Below, piece by piece: positions 12,560-25,198 of a stretch of DNA of 64,000 nt. Position 1 is the first letter of the stretch; the number at the start of each line of letters is the position of its first letter. Source of the stretch: Penium margaritaceum (taxonomy: Eukaryota > Streptophyta > Zygnematophyceae > Desmidiales > Peniaceae); NCBI GenBank assembly GCA_023375785.1, contig SZWC01001584.1, positions 92,789-156,788 on the forward strand. Reading direction: 5' to 3'. The position numbers and the translations under genes were made by a program. The notes beneath the pieces were generated by a model. It was given only the letters and a program-made list of their open reading frames with translations, ran no database searches and was not told where the DNA came from.

Positions 12560-12625
12560 TGGCTTGGTTGAATAGGCACCGGAGTCTCAAACGAGAGGTC
12601 ACGAGTTCAAGTCTCGCGACGGCCA
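12560..12625 (+). other. tRNA-like segment with B-box in the element C LTR
   Basis: TGGCTTGGTTG, then about 45 nt later CGAGTTCAAGTCTCG, which folds as a short T-arm hairpin and resembles a Pol III B-box (GGTTCRANNCC). The 3' LTR copy has GGTTCAAACCC at about 18002-18012, closer to the consensus. A full cloverleaf is not convincing. It may be a tRNA-derived scrap or chance. Confidence 0.3.
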
Positions 12626-12792
12626 CAATTTTCTTTGTGGCCCAAACTGGGACAGGTTGCTTCTAGGAAGCTTACTAGAGCCTGCCTTGAGGATGACACT
12701 TGGCGGTCTAAGGACGCGCCAAGTAGGACTATAGGTTGAGGTTGGCTCCAGTGGAGCCACTACACACAGAAGCTTTAGCAAAGCTCTGCAAG

Positions 12793-12800
12793 TATAAAAG
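12793..12800 (+). promoter_or_regulatory. TATA box in element C 5' LTR
   Basis: TATAAAAG. The 3' LTR has TATAAAAT at the matching position (18191-18198). It is a likely core promoter for element transcription, about 240 bp before the LTR end. Confidence 0.6.
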
Positions 12801-13041
12801 CATATACCTTGCATGCATCCATTTGTAGTTCTTGCCTTTGAGACTCCTCACAGAGTGTCCAACCAAAGGTAGACAATAAAGACCAACATGCAGACTTCGT
12901 GAGGTTGCAAACCAAACGGACCTAAACTTTGGATCCCTCGTTTGAGGGTGATATGTTATCTTGGTTGTAATACCAAGAGAGGTTGGCGGCCTCCCATGTC
13001 AAGACCCGTTTTCTAGACCGTTGCTATCTGGCGCATTGACA

Positions 13042-13057
13042 AAGGGTTATGGGCCCA
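13042..13057 (+). promoter_or_regulatory. Element C primer-binding site, half-tRNA (anticodon-arm) type
   Basis: AAGGGTTATGGGCCCA follows the LTR end (CA at 13040-13041). Its complement, TGGGCCCATAACCC, carries a CAT anticodon flanked as in the anticodon arm of initiator tRNA-Met. From memory, Drosophila copia uses a very similar internal site, primed by a cleaved tRNA half. The usual TGGTATCAGAGC is absent here. Confidence 0.65.
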
Positions 13058-13477
13058 CACTACTGGTTCTAAGGCACGCTTCCAAGACCGACTAGCGCGT
13101 GGTCTTGGAGGGCGCACAGGTATAACATGTACACGAAGATCGGACGGCTCCAATCTGCTCAATCGGCTCCATCGACTTCTTCAGGTAGGGTGCACGCACG
13201 TGGCGGACTAGGGGACGAGGAACATCTCTGTCCATGTTGGACAAGACCCTCGAGCCCCAACAGGATTAAGCTCTACCCCTTTTTAGAAGGTGGTACGACC
13301 CCGAGTCCGTTCTCTCACGACGGCACCATCGCCTTAGGCGATCATGTACGGGAGGGGTATGCAACGGAACCATCTTTGACACCTTTGACAACGGTTGCAG
13401 TCTGCAGCTTCATCAGCCTCATCGGCCTCAACGAAGCAGAGTTGCAGCGAAGCAGAGAAGACGAGCAACCGCAGGAA

Positions 13478-16400
13478 ATGGCGGATCTGACTCAAGCCCG
13501 CCTTGAGGTGGGTATGTCCAAATTCACGGGGATAGGTTTTCCCTTGTGGAAATGGCAGTTTGAGATTGCCATGAACGTGCGCGGCTACCTCGACATTCTA
13601 AAAGGGACCGAGATAGCACCCGCCAATGCGACGGTGACGTGGTATGCGGCTGACCTTGCAACATGGACAATGAAGAACAACATGGCTCTCGCCATTCTTG
13701 TGACGTCCATCAATGAGACTCAACACACCCACATCACAGGATGCACGTTGGCTGCCAAGGCCTACGCAAAGCTCTCACACGTGCATCAATCGAACGCCCT
13801 AACAAACCAACTCTTCATCTTCCAAAGGTTGATGTCCATGAGGGTGAACGAAGGAGAATCGATACCCGCATTTTTTCAGTCATTCGACAACGTGCTGCAG
13901 GAGGTCCATCAAATGGAATGGAATCTCGACTCCAACATGCATGCCATGATCCTTCTAATGGCGCTGCCGGAAAGCTGGGGGTCTTTGATCACCGTATTTG
14001 GCGGGTGGAAGGAGGCAGATCTGACGTACGAGGCTATCGCCAAACACATCCGCAACGAGTCCATGCGGCATAGTGGTAGTGAGGCAAACATCTCAGCCTA
14101 TGCCTCTCCCTTTGGTGGACAAGGCGCAAGCTCTCGCTCCAGTCAAGGCAACACCGAAAGCGGTGGCGGTGGAGGGAAAGGCAATGGTGGCGGGAAGAGT
14201 TCCAAGAAGCCCGGTAACTGTCACAACTGTGGCAAGGCTGGGCACTGGGCTAGGGAATGCTGTAGTCCCAAGCAAGAAGGTGGGAAGAAAGGTGGGAAGG
14301 AGAAGAAGGAGCTCACCAACGAGATGGCTAGGGGGCTACTCATGAAGGGCGCAGCGATCCTTAGGGCCGGGGTATTTGCCCTTGAATCGGGCACCAACCA
14401 CCACTCATCAAAAGAGAAGGGTGGATTTATCTCCATGGCCGAATCTGTCATGCGCATCAAGTGTGCAAACGGTGGCGTCATCCAAGCCAAGGATGAAGGG
14501 GACAAGGTGATCACGTTCAATGTGAATGGTGCAAAGAAGGTGGTCAACCTTCAAAAGGTGGTGTACATGCCCTCCTTTGCAGCCAACTTGCTGTCCGTCT
14601 CACAAATCACCGACAACAACATGACAGTGGTGTTCACCAACAAGAAAGCGGTGGCCCTAAAAAATGAGAACATCCAAACTTTGTACACCAAAGACAACCT
14701 CATACTTCAAGTTCCAAGAGTCGACGGCCTCTACGTACTTCAAACCAAATTCACCAAGGCATCGGATGAGGGACTTGCATGTGCCACCAAGACAGTGGCA
14801 CCGGAGCTAAAGGATGCACCACTGGCGACCCTTCCGGTTGCCACATCAACCAAGGACACTGATGCTGAGCTGTGGCACCGCTGATTTGGCCATGTGGCCA
14901 ATAGCATGCTGTAGAAGATGCAAGAGCAAGAGGTTGCCCGCGGAATGGAAGGATGCACCATGAAGCATGGCAAAAGGGTGTACATTGTGTGAACCATGCC
15001 TCCAAGAGAAGGCAAAGAAGAAGCCGTTTGGGAGAGGAGGTCAACGAGCAGAGCATGTCTTGGAGCTGGTACACAGTGACGTGTGTGGACCCTTCCGCAC
15101 ACCGTCTAACAGAGGAAGAAAGTACTTCCTGACCTTCATTGATGACCACAGTCGCAAGTTGTGGATCTACTTCCTCAAAACAAAGGGAGAGGTCAAGGAG
15201 AAGCTCCTCGAGTTCATTGCCATAGCGGAGCGGCAAATGTCGAAGAAAGTGAAGACACTCCGAAGTGACAACGGGGGTGAGTACGAGGCATGCAAGCCTC
15301 GGCTCAAGCATCATGGCATCCGCAACAAGCAAACCACCCCTTACAACCCCCAAAGCAACGGCGTTGCCGAGAGGATGAACCAGACCATGCTCAGCATGGT
15401 GCAAAGCATGCTTTTTGACGCCAAGCTCCCACCTCGCTTTTGGGCTGAAGCAGCAACAACGGCTTGCTACCTCTTCAACCTCACACCAGCGACCGCCTTG
15501 CAGAAGCGTGGAAAGGAGCAAGACAAGCAGCTAAAGACCCCACAGGAAGCATGGTCGGGAAAGAAACCCAACGCATCTCATCTGAAGGTGTTTGGGTCAA
15601 CTGCATGGGTGAAGATCCAGTCAGGAGAAGGTGGAGGCAAGCTGGATGCACGTTCCAAGAAGTGCGTCATGGTTGGGTACGACACATCACACAAAGCCTA
15701 TCGGCTTTGGGACCAGGCAGCAGGCAAGCTCGTGAGGAGCCGTGACATCGAGTTTGACGAACGCACCCTTGAAAAGGGAGAGCTGCTGGAACCGAACCTT
15801 GCTCCCAAAGCGGGAGAGTGGATAGTGTTGCTTGAGTCTGGAGACCAAGCACCCGACAACTGGTTTGCTTTGCTAGTAGGTGGTGGGAATGGGAGAGCAA
15901 CTGTGGAGGATGACGTAGCATCTGACATGGACACGGATGTTGAGGCGTCCGGGGCTTCTGAGTCTGACTTGGAGTCTGATGACTCTTCTGACGACGACGA
16001 CGAAAAAGACAAACCACCACCTGTGGAAGCACCAACACCAAAGCAAGAAGCTGTACCACTACCCCGGCGTAATTTGCGACCAAAGAGAGCACCTTTGCAA
16101 TATGAGGATGATTGGACTGGCCTTCGCTGGTTGTGCATGGCTCAGGGAGAGCCATCCATAGTGGCGGAGGTGATGAATGGCCCAGATGCAGCCAAGTGGA
16201 AGGAGGCAGTGGACAGCGAGCTCGCGTCCATTGCCGAGAACGGCACGTGGGTGCTGGTGGATAGACTCGACAAGGCCCACGTGGTGGGATCCAAGTGGGT
16301 CCTCCGAGTGAAGAAGAAGCAAGACGGCATCATCGACAAGCTCAAGGCAAGGATAGTGGCTAAGGGGTTCTCTCAACGCCCTGGCTCCGAGTACGATGAG

Positions 16401-17724
16401 ATGTTCGCGCCCGTCGTGACCTTTGCCACCATCCGCTCTCTTCTTGGAATTGCAGCCGCAAAGAACCTGGAGATGTACCAGATGGACGTCAAGATAGCTT
16501 TTCTTTATGGGAAGCTTGACAAGTAAGTGCTGATGGAGGTGCACGAATAAGTCAAAGCTCCCAAGGGCAAGGTGTGCAAATTGGTGAAAGCGCTCTACGG
16601 GCTGAAACAGGCCCCAAGGATGTGGTACAAAGAGATGGACGGTTTCATGACCGGCCTCTCTTTCGCGCATTGCCAGAATGTCCCAAGCATGTATGTGTGC
16701 GATGATGGGAGAGGGTTGATGTTGGTTTGACTGTACGTGGATGATCAGATCATCTGTTCATCTTCAGTCGAGCTGCTGGATGAGCTGAAGTCTGATTTTA
16801 GCAGAAGGTTCAAGATGGGAGATGGGTCCTCTCGAGTACTACCTCGGGATTGCCATCCACCGCAACCAAGTAGCAGGCACCATCAAACTCAACCAAACCA
16901 AGTACATCGGTGAGGTACTGAAGCGCTACCACATGGAAGACTGCAAACCTATCAGCACCCCAATGACGACCGACACAAAGCTGAAGGCCTCCATGTTGCC
17001 AAGCAACGAAGCAGAACAAAGGGAGAAGCAAGACATCCCCTACCATTCCGCCGTGGGTAGCATCATGTACGCCATGGTAGGGACTCGTCCGGACATCTAC
17101 TATGCTGTAGGATAAGTGAGCAGATTTGTGGCTAACCTTGGACCACAACATTGGCAGGAATTCAAGCGCATCTTGCGCTGCCTTCAGAAGACACGTCACA
17201 TGGGTCGCGTCCTTGGAGGCCAAGAAGGAACCGACCCCCTTCGCGTGAAGTGCTACACCGATGCTGACTGGGGAGGAAATCTCGACGATAGGAAATCCAA
17301 CTCTGGATACGTGTGTATCTTGAATGGCGCTGCCATCTCATGGGCCAGCAGGAAGTAGGATTGTGTTTCTGTGTCCATGGCTAAGGCAGAGAACGTTGCT
17401 CTGTCTGAGATGTGCAAGGAGACTCAATGGTTGCGCAGCCTGCTTGGCAAAATGATAGTACCACAGAAAGACGCCACGTTCGTACACGTGGACAACATGA
17501 GCGCCATCTCGATAGCTGAAGACGAGATCATCTCCCGGCGAACGAAGCACATCGACATACATTACCACTACTCACGTGACCTAGTCATGAAGAATGTGGT
17601 AGAATTGCAGCATTGCGGAACGCAGAGCATGCTTGCTTACTGCATGACCAAGCCGCTGGTGAGTGACTTGCACTATGCAGGCATTCGTGGATTTTGCATG
17701 AGGAGTGCGGCAGAGGAAGGGTGA
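13478..17724 (+). pseudogene. Element C gag-pol polyprotein (inactive)
   Basis: Gag starts at the ATG at 13478 (MADLTQARLEVG), although the frame is open from 13127. The zinc knuckle at 14219-14260 is canonical (CHNCGKAGHWAREC). The protease box at about 14381-14400 reads LESGTNHH: the catalytic Asp is Glu (GAA at 14384-14386). Integrase shows HSDVCGP, RSDNGGEY and GVAERMNQT, so the D-D-E triad is present (about 15070-15380). RT has KLKARIVAKGFSQ and YVDD at 16734-16745. RNase H runs to 17724 (CYTDADWGG, RTKHIDIHYH). Frameshifts lie near 14960 and 16815. Stops are at 14882 (Arg), 14912 (Gln), 16524 (Glu or Gln), 16548 (Gln), 16728 (Trp), 17113 (Gln) and 17356 (Gln). It is clearly more distant from the other elements here, closer to the Tnt1-like copia style. 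Confidence 0.87.
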
Positions 17725-17785
17725 GCCCCAAGGCCTTGATGGAGCCCAGTAAGAGACAGATGGACAGAGGTGCAAGGGAGAGATT

Positions 17786-18439
17786 TGTTGAAATAGTATG
17801 CACCTTGTCCACTACCTAGCTGGCTAGCCACACATACAGACAAGGCATGCACTGCTCCATGGAATACGTCCCCTTGGTCAATTTTGAGATGGGCGAGGAA
17901 TGCACTGTCCATAATGGGTATGTCAACTGTGGCTCATCATAGGAACCATACCTTTTCTGGCTTGGTTGAATAGGCCCATGAGTCTCAAACAAGAGGTCCC
18001 CGGTTCAAACCCAGCGATGGCTGCAATTTTCTTTGTGGCCCAAACTGGGACAGAGAGCTTCTAGGAAGCTTACTAGAGCCTGCCTTGTGGATGACACTTG
18101 GTGGTCTAAGGACGCGCCAAGTAGGACTGTAGGTGGAGGTTGGCTCCAATGGAGCCACTACAAGCAGAAGCTTTAGCAAAGCTCTGCAAGTATAAAATCA
18201 TGTACCCTACATGCATCCATTTACAGTTCTTGCCTTTGAGACTCCTCACAGAGTGTCCAACCAAAGGTAGACACTAAAGACCAACATGCGGGCTTCGTGA
18301 GGTTGCAAACCAAATGAACCTAAAGTGTAGATCCCTCGTTCGAGGGTGATATGTTATCTTGGTTGCAATACAAATAGCGATTGGTGGCCTCCCATGTCGG
18401 GACCCGTTTTCTAGACCGTTGCTATCCGGTGCATAAACA
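17786..18439 (+). repeat. Element C 3' LTR
   Basis: 654 bp, same start and end as 12388-13041. It is preceded by a weak purine-rich tract (about 17773-17784). Confidence 0.85.
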
Positions 18440-18723
18440 ATATGCATCCATAATCAAACGTTGGACACACAATGCAAAACATGCCAACTGGGCCCACGGT
18501 CGGTCCATCGATAAACTCCTACGTGCTACAAAAAAACTGCAAGAGGTCTCGAGCAGCGTCCAGAGCTCTGGAACGATCGTCGGTGAGCTCCAAGCCGGTG
18601 TTCCACCACCAGACAACGCACCGGTACCACCAGGGTCCGCATCAAAGATCTACACGAGTATGGACATGGCCGAGTGGTTACAGTAAAGTGTACAAATCAA
18701 CAGGAACGTCACAAATCACAACA
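18440..18723 (-). repeat. Element D 3' LTR, proximal part
   Basis: It matches 50315-50596 (shared ATAAACTCCTACGTG, GTCCAGAGCTCTGGAACG). It starts with ATATG, the right target duplication of element C. On the minus strand the LTR begins TGTTGTGATTTGTG at 18723. Confidence 0.82.
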
Positions 18724-18735
18724 CTCCCCCATGAC
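18724..18735 (-). promoter_or_regulatory. Element D polypurine tract
   Basis: CTCCCCCATGAC on the plus strand, that is GTCATGGGGGAG on the minus strand, directly before the 3' LTR. Confidence 0.75.
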
Positions 18736-18831
18736 CCAGTGGTTCACATGTCCATACACGACCACCACTGATACGAGTGCAACGAGTGCAAAAACAGTCG
18801 TGACATAGACACAAACATACCCCACACTCAA

Positions 18832-21800
18832 CTACTCTCAGGCAAGGGCCAGAGCCCAATTGAACGAATTGCCACCAGATACTTCTTGCGTGCTAGTGCT
18901 TTCATATAAAAATGAGGACGCTACATGTCAATGCCAAGCCATATGACAGAGACCACGTGTCGCTCCACCAGATCACGCACAATGTGATGCTCAGCCGCAA
19001 TGTGCTTTGTGTGAGAGTGAAAGACACAAGAGTTTTCGCAATGGCAAGAGCACTCTGTTTGTTGCAACTAAGCACAATGGCAGGTACTGACTGACCCAAA
19101 TCAAGGAATAGCTGCTGTAACCATACTGCCTCAGCGGTCCTTGCACCCAAAGCGACATACTTTGCTTCCGATGAGCTACGTGCAATGTTGTCCTGCTTCC
19201 TGCTGCGCTAGGACACAGCGGTACCACCGAGTAGAAACACGTAAGCGGTGCAAATCTGTCCATCTGAACTCCAGGCCCAGTTGCTGTCGATGTAGCCATC
19301 AAGGACAACCAAACACTGCCGGAAAAGGCAGAGTCCTAGGTACGATGTGGACACCAAGTACCGCACCACTTGCACACCCGCATGAAGGGCTCTAGCGTGT
19401 AAAGCCTGAAAAAACTATGCAATGAGGCTGACGGCGAAGGCGATGTCAAGGCGCGTGGTGGTGGCCAATTACATCAGTGATCCGATGAGATGGAGGTACA
19501 AGGTCACATCCATTGTCTCCCATAATTATGTGGGAATGTCCACCTTCAGGGTATTCTTCTCGTCAGGTGTTAGAAGTGTGGAGGCCATGGGCACTGCGCC
19601 AAGGAGCTTGCCGAAGTGCTTTCCCACAACACGTGCATATCGGGCCTGATGCAGCAGTAGTGTCCGACGTCTCCGGTCTCGCATGATCTCTATGCCAAGA
19701 AACACCACTACAAGACCAAGGTCCTTCATCCTATGGGCCGTCTAGAGGACTGCCTCGACCTCCTTCACGACCTCCATGGAAGGAGACGCAATCAGAAGGT
19801 CACCCACATAGACTAGGATGGCAGTGAACCGCTCAGGCGATCGTTGGATAAAGAGAGAGGGATATGCCTCACTCTGTACGTATCTCGCACGAGTCAAGAT
19901 GCCAATGATCTCCTGGTTCCAATACCAAGGAGATTGCTTGAGACCGTACAAGGACTTGCACAAGCGCCAGACCTTATCACCGTCCTCAAAGCCAGGTGGC
20001 TGAGCCACGTAAATCTCCTCATCCAGAGAGCCATGGAGGAATGCATTGTTCAAGTCCATCCGGTGCAATTCCCAGTTAAGCTGATCCACTACACCGAACA
20101 GAGCTCGAACTGAGGTCATGCAGCCGACAGGGGCAAAGGTGTCAGTGTAATCAATACCCTCGATCTGAGAGTACCCCTTGATGACCAAGCAAGCCTTTTG
20201 GCGTTCCTTTGAGTCATCCGGCTTCACTTTCTTACGAAAGATCCACTTGACCTGAATAGCCTTCCTCTGAAATGGAAAATAGACTAGCTCATAAACTCTG
20301 TGCTCTCGGATAGCATGAAGCTCATCCTCGTAGGCAGCACGCCAAGCGTGAGCATCCTATGATGAGAGAGCTTCCCTCGGTGTGTCCGGGTCAGGCGCCA
20401 TAGAGGGAGAGCTCTGCGTGGCAAGAGCACACACATCAATGTTAGGGCTGACGACCACAAGGTCACATGCTACATCACAAGCGATATGTAACTCGGGAGT
20501 GACGAGATCATGCCCAACGGGGCACGCTGGATGTACCTCTGTGTGCTCAGTTTGGACACTCAAGCCTAGGGCCTTTGTGCCGGGATCACCACTCACAATG
20601 CTACGAGTGGAGCACCTGGGTGCGGAACCTGACACTCGTTGGACTCTGGAGTCCAATGGTAGAAGACGACCACCGGGCTCATGTGAGTAACTTGGGCTCG
20701 AGGGGCGTACCTCAGGCTCAGAGGCTGGCATGACCACAGCTGGTGAGGGCTGAGGCAAAGGGTTGGTGATGTCGTGCGAGGAGATGCATGTGTGGGAGAC
20801 ACTGAATTGGGAATGAGAGTAGGAGCAGGTGAGGCAGGACCACGCACAGAGGGAGGAGTACAGGCGGACACAGGTACAGGATCATGGGCACCTATAGGGT
20901 GCGAGGGAAAAGGGGTAGAACCCAGCTGTGCTGGAGAAGTCTCTGGGCCAACAGCAATTATCGCTGGGTTATCAAGAGCCAGAGACTGAGAAATTGTCGG
21001 ATCTCGAACAAACACATCAGCCGGGCGAGAGGTGCTTGCACACTCAGACTCCCCCATCTGTCGAGAAACCTCACACGTGGGAACGTGCGTGAAGGACAGT
21101 GACGTGATCGATGTAAAATCAGGGTAGGTAAGAGACTCAAAGAACAGCGCGTCGCGTGACTGAACGATGCGACGACAAGGAGGATCCCAAAAATGCCAGG
21201 CCTTCAACCGTGACGAGATGCCTACAAAGGCACACAAGCGACCCCACGAGGAGACCTTGGACCCATGTTGATCCTCGGTGTACCACACAGAAGCCAAGGA
21301 CCCTCAGACGCGAGCGAGGTGCAGGTCAGAACGGTGGCCAAACCAGAGCTTTTACGGTGTGTCGTGGTTCGAAAGGGGACCATGGGGAAGGCGGTTCCAG
21401 ACCCAAGTCATGTAGGTGAAGCCTTCAAAGGCAAAGGACTCTGGGCGACCGCACTCAGAACGCATAGCGCAAACTGCATCCTCCATGGTGTAGTTCCTTA
21501 GCTGAACGGTGTTAGAGACATCGTTCTGCTGAGGAGTAGCAGGAGTGGAGACCTGATGAAAAACCTCGTGCTCGGTGAAGAAACTTTCCATCTCGCCAAG
21601 AAACTCGCCGCCGCGATCCAAGAGAAAAGTGTGCAGCGTGTGGTGGGACTGACGCTCAACCATCACTAGCTAGAGACAAACCGCAAGAGCAGCATCACTC
21701 TTCTGGTGCAGGCTCTAGACCCACCACATCCGGGTGAAGTCATCGGTCAGGGTCAAAATGTATCGACCCCGATCGAACAAAGACTCGACAGGGAGAGAAC

Positions 21801-24070
21801 CAAGTAGGTCCATATGGACTAACTCGAGAGGGAAAAATACTCGAGAACGGGAGTCAGGGTAGGTGCAACGATGCATCTAACCTTGTGCGTACAAGAGGCA
21901 ATTGGTCTTAGACGGATTCTCGAAAGAAGCCGCGTCAAGACCAAGTGTGGGTTGTGTCTGAATGAGCTCCAACGCAGTGTTGGAGCCCACATGACACAGA
22001 CGACGATGAAGCAATTGCTGGTGCTCAGCAGAAAGAATGCCAGTGACAAAAACACAAGCAGAGAGGGAGGGGGAGTAAGGAGGAGCAGAAATCCGTGAGA
22101 TGCGATACAGGTCATCCACAACTAAGTCACAAAGAAAAACTCTACGGGTGTCAATAGCAGTCACCGTTGCAGAGTCTGTAGTGTGCTCCACAAAAAGTCC
22201 CATCAATGTGCAGGCACATACAGAAAGCAAACTGAGCTAAAGATGAGGCACAAATAGCACCTTGGAAAGATATAAGGGGGTAGATAGACCATGGAAGCAC
22301 AGAACCCCAACACCCTGGACCGGTAAGGACTAACCAGAGCCTGAACGGACGGAACTAACAGACACAACCGGACCGAGAACAAAAAATTCGACACGTCATG
22401 TCATGAGTGGCACCACAATCGATGATCCAAGTGCCACTGTGATCATAACTGGAGGACGTCACTGTAGAATGGACAATGGAACACTCGGCCTCACATGGGC
22501 GCTAAGCAACAAGTAAGAAGGAATGAAGAAGGACACAAAGGTGAGACTCCTTGATCCAATCGGTATTGTGAGGCCCATCGTCATCACATGCCAGCTGTGC
22601 CCCCCCACACGAGTCATCACGAGTTACGAGGATGGATGAACAAACATTCTGTGGACTACCCGGTTGTGACAACACACCGGCACCTCCCTGAAAGTGAAGC
22701 ACAAGAAGGTGACGGTGCTTGGCGATGGTGTGGTCACGTGGGTCCGGGTCGCCACTGTTCGCCGGTGGTGAAGCGGGAACTGTTTCAGTCGTGGTCACTA
22801 CATGCCCTGAGGATGTGCTGCTTGACGTAGACCGTAGTGCATGCACAACCCGAAGCCCGCGAGTGATCCACGCCGAGTTGAGCAGCAGTTGGCACTCGGT
22901 ATAGCGATGAGCGCCTGCACAGTTGTAGCAATAAACAGAGCATCCACTGCTACCACCCGATGACTGCTGCTACTTTGACTGCTTCTGGCCCAAACCGTGC
23001 CTCCGTCTCCCCTTCTTCCCCTGTGCTACTGCTGCCACACCCTGTGTCTGAGTCCGGGTAATCGAGGTGGAAGAGGAAGAGGAGGACGTGTTGGAGGATG
23101 GAGAAGTAGACTACAAGAGGGGCATTGGTATTGACGCGATGACTGCTACAACGAGGGGATTCTCCTGATGAGCCACGGCTGCCTCACGGGTGGAAGTTAC
23201 CTGGAGGAAAAGCTGATACGCCCAGGGAAGAAGCTACATGGAGGTGAAGAAGGCCTCGAGCACAACATCAATATACCTTGTGAAGATGTCTGTGTGCTCA
23301 AGGCAAACTTTGAGCATGATCGTGCGGAGTGTCCACAACTGTGTACCTCCTGAGGTCCCAAGGCACATGTAGATGTGCATGGCGTGTCGCTTGTAGTTGG
23401 TTGCAGACTTGGTAGGTCCCTGACAAAGGGAGTGGAGAGCACAAATATGGGCGGCGCGGGTAGCGTGTGTCTCTGCAGCAAGCAAGGATCAGCACCTGTG
23501 CCTGTGCCGGCCACTCCAAGAACGAGCAAAAGTCTACGACAGTCTCGCGCGCCATGGCGTGGAGGAGTTCACGCATTGCCCTGGCTGCTGTCAACACCTG
23601 TGCTTGATCCGTAGTCTGATACAAAGTGTGGTAGAAGGTCCACACTCCCTCTGAAGTGGTCTAGATGTGGAAAAGGATCTCCCAGTAGTAAAAACCGTCT
23701 TCGTTGACATGCTGTGGGGGCAGTGTCTCGAAACCCTTGGGTTGCCACTCCGTAGGGAGAGCAACCGCAGGCTGAGAAGGACGAGAGATGGGGAAGATAT
23801 TGGGAAGACGAAAGTCACTGGGATGGAGATCAGGCAAGGATCAAATCTCGGGAAGAAAGGAACGATTTGTGTGTAGGGACCAAGAGCTCGTTTGGAGCTG
23901 ACGTTGACGCTCCTGAAACACACGAATCTCAATCTCGTGAGAGCCATCCTCCATGCCTGACATGTCCGGGTCCTCATCCCAAGGATCAAGAGATAGCGGG
24001 TAGCGTCTTGCGAGCGTGGGCTCATTAACCCTTGGGAGGAAGAAGAGGATCTAGTGGCCTTTTGCCCTTA
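18832..24070 (-). pseudogene. Element D gag-pol polyprotein (inactive)
   Basis: Read on the minus strand from right to left. Gag core near 23800-23560 (GFETLPPQ, then EGVWTFYHTL). A zinc knuckle at 22930-22892 with short spacing, CX2CX3HX4C (CYNCAGAHRYTEC). The protease box near 22425-22400 reads IIDCGATHDM, so Ser of DSG is Cys. Integrase about 22150-21300 (LTLTDDFTRM, DRGGEFLGE, MTWVWNRLPHGP). RT about 20300-19530 with YVGD at 19810-19799, where the first catalytic Asp is Gly. RNase H continues to the stop at 18834-18832. There are many stops and several frameshifts. D resembles element E more than F1, F2 or H, in sequence and in the knuckle. Confidence 0.82.
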
Positions 24071-24246
24071 TCACCGACGGGTGCAATGTCAGTGCTTAGC
24101 ATGGGCTGGGATGTCAAACTGCTTGCATTGGAAACCATCAGCGTTTCTCGAAGAGTTGAAATGCTTGAAACCTTTGACTTTTCCAACCAAAGACTTGACT
24201 CAGGAAACTGCTGACGTCAGCAAGGCCTTGCTGATGTCACAGACAG

Positions 24247-25091
24247 AAATGCTAGGCAGCAGGTTGGGGCAGCAACGTTGTTGATGCAGTGTGCGGGCTT
24301 CCACGTTCGTTGCTTAAGTCTGCTGCCCCCTCATTCTGCTGCTCTAGAGACTAAGTCTGGAAGCTCTGGGTTTGTTACTCAAAAGTGTGCGCGCCAGTGT
24401 TTCTACCAGAAAGCAGCTGGAAACTGAAAGCATCTGATTAGGAATGAATAATGAGCAACAATGGGAGACCCCTCCAAGTTCTAGCTCTCCCCCAATAGTG
24501 TAGAACTTGATACTCAGAAACCAGCCAATCAGAAAATAGTCCTATACCTATTTTCTGGCAGGCAGGTTTTCTTGGAGAGCCCTGCCAGACGCCCGACAGC
24601 CCAAACCCGGGACGTCCTCCATTTTGCCTGAGAACTGGACCATACCATAATTCCGACGTTGTGAATGCAGTTGCGCGGTCAGAATCTGCTAGAAAAACAA
24701 CAACAAAGAGTTACGACTGCCCGAACCCAGGCAATGCCTGTGATACTCAGCGATGCTTAACAGGACCACACAGCAAGAGACATGGATCCTAGGCACAGCA
24801 TGATGCTGCAGATGCAAAGCCACAACCAGAAACAACGCTAGGTGCATGTAGACAGCATTTGCACTGGCAGTGACCGTCTGCGGCCCGACCGCCGAGGAGG
24901 CATGCCGATGGAGATGAGCACATCGCCGGAGGGAGGAGGCTCCAACAAATTGTGAGTGGGCCTCAGCGTGCGTCACCTCCATCGCACGACACTCCAGCAG
25001 CGTCAAATCTCGCCTTCAGTCATCTGCACGCAGATGTACACAAGCCGGGAGGACACAACAAAGTACAATGAGAGATGCATGAAAACCAACA
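24247..25091 (-). repeat. Element F1 3' LTR
   Basis: It matches the H LTR (51957-52791) in reverse complement. On the plus strand it starts AAATGCTAGGCAGCA and ends AAAACCAACA, then the PPT CTCCCCCATGACTC. Confidence 0.82.
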
Positions 25092-25198
25092 CTCCCCCAT
25101 GACTCACACGCGTAGTGCACATGTGCGTGCAGAGAATCAATCAAAAATCAGCCTCCCCCAGGCCACGCTGAGACGCAGGCATGGGCAAAGAGAGTTAT

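Larger units (their letters stand above)
12388..13041 (+). repeat. Element C 5' LTR
   Basis: 654 bp, TGTTG...ACA. It contains a TATA box at 12793-12800 and a tRNA-like segment at 12560-12625. Confidence 0.85.
12388..18439 (+). mobile_element. Element C: copia element of a separate lineage, nested in D's 3' LTR
   Basis: Both LTRs are 654 bp (12388-13041 and 17786-18439), start TGTTGAAATAG and end ACA. The target duplications are GCATG (12383-12387) and ATATG (18440-18444), which match at three of five positions. D's other LTR near 50305-50320 (ACATGCATGCATCC) shows the uninterrupted site. C has a half-tRNA-type primer site, an LTR TATA box and a single gag-pol region. The LTRs differ by roughly a tenth by eye. 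Confidence 0.85.
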
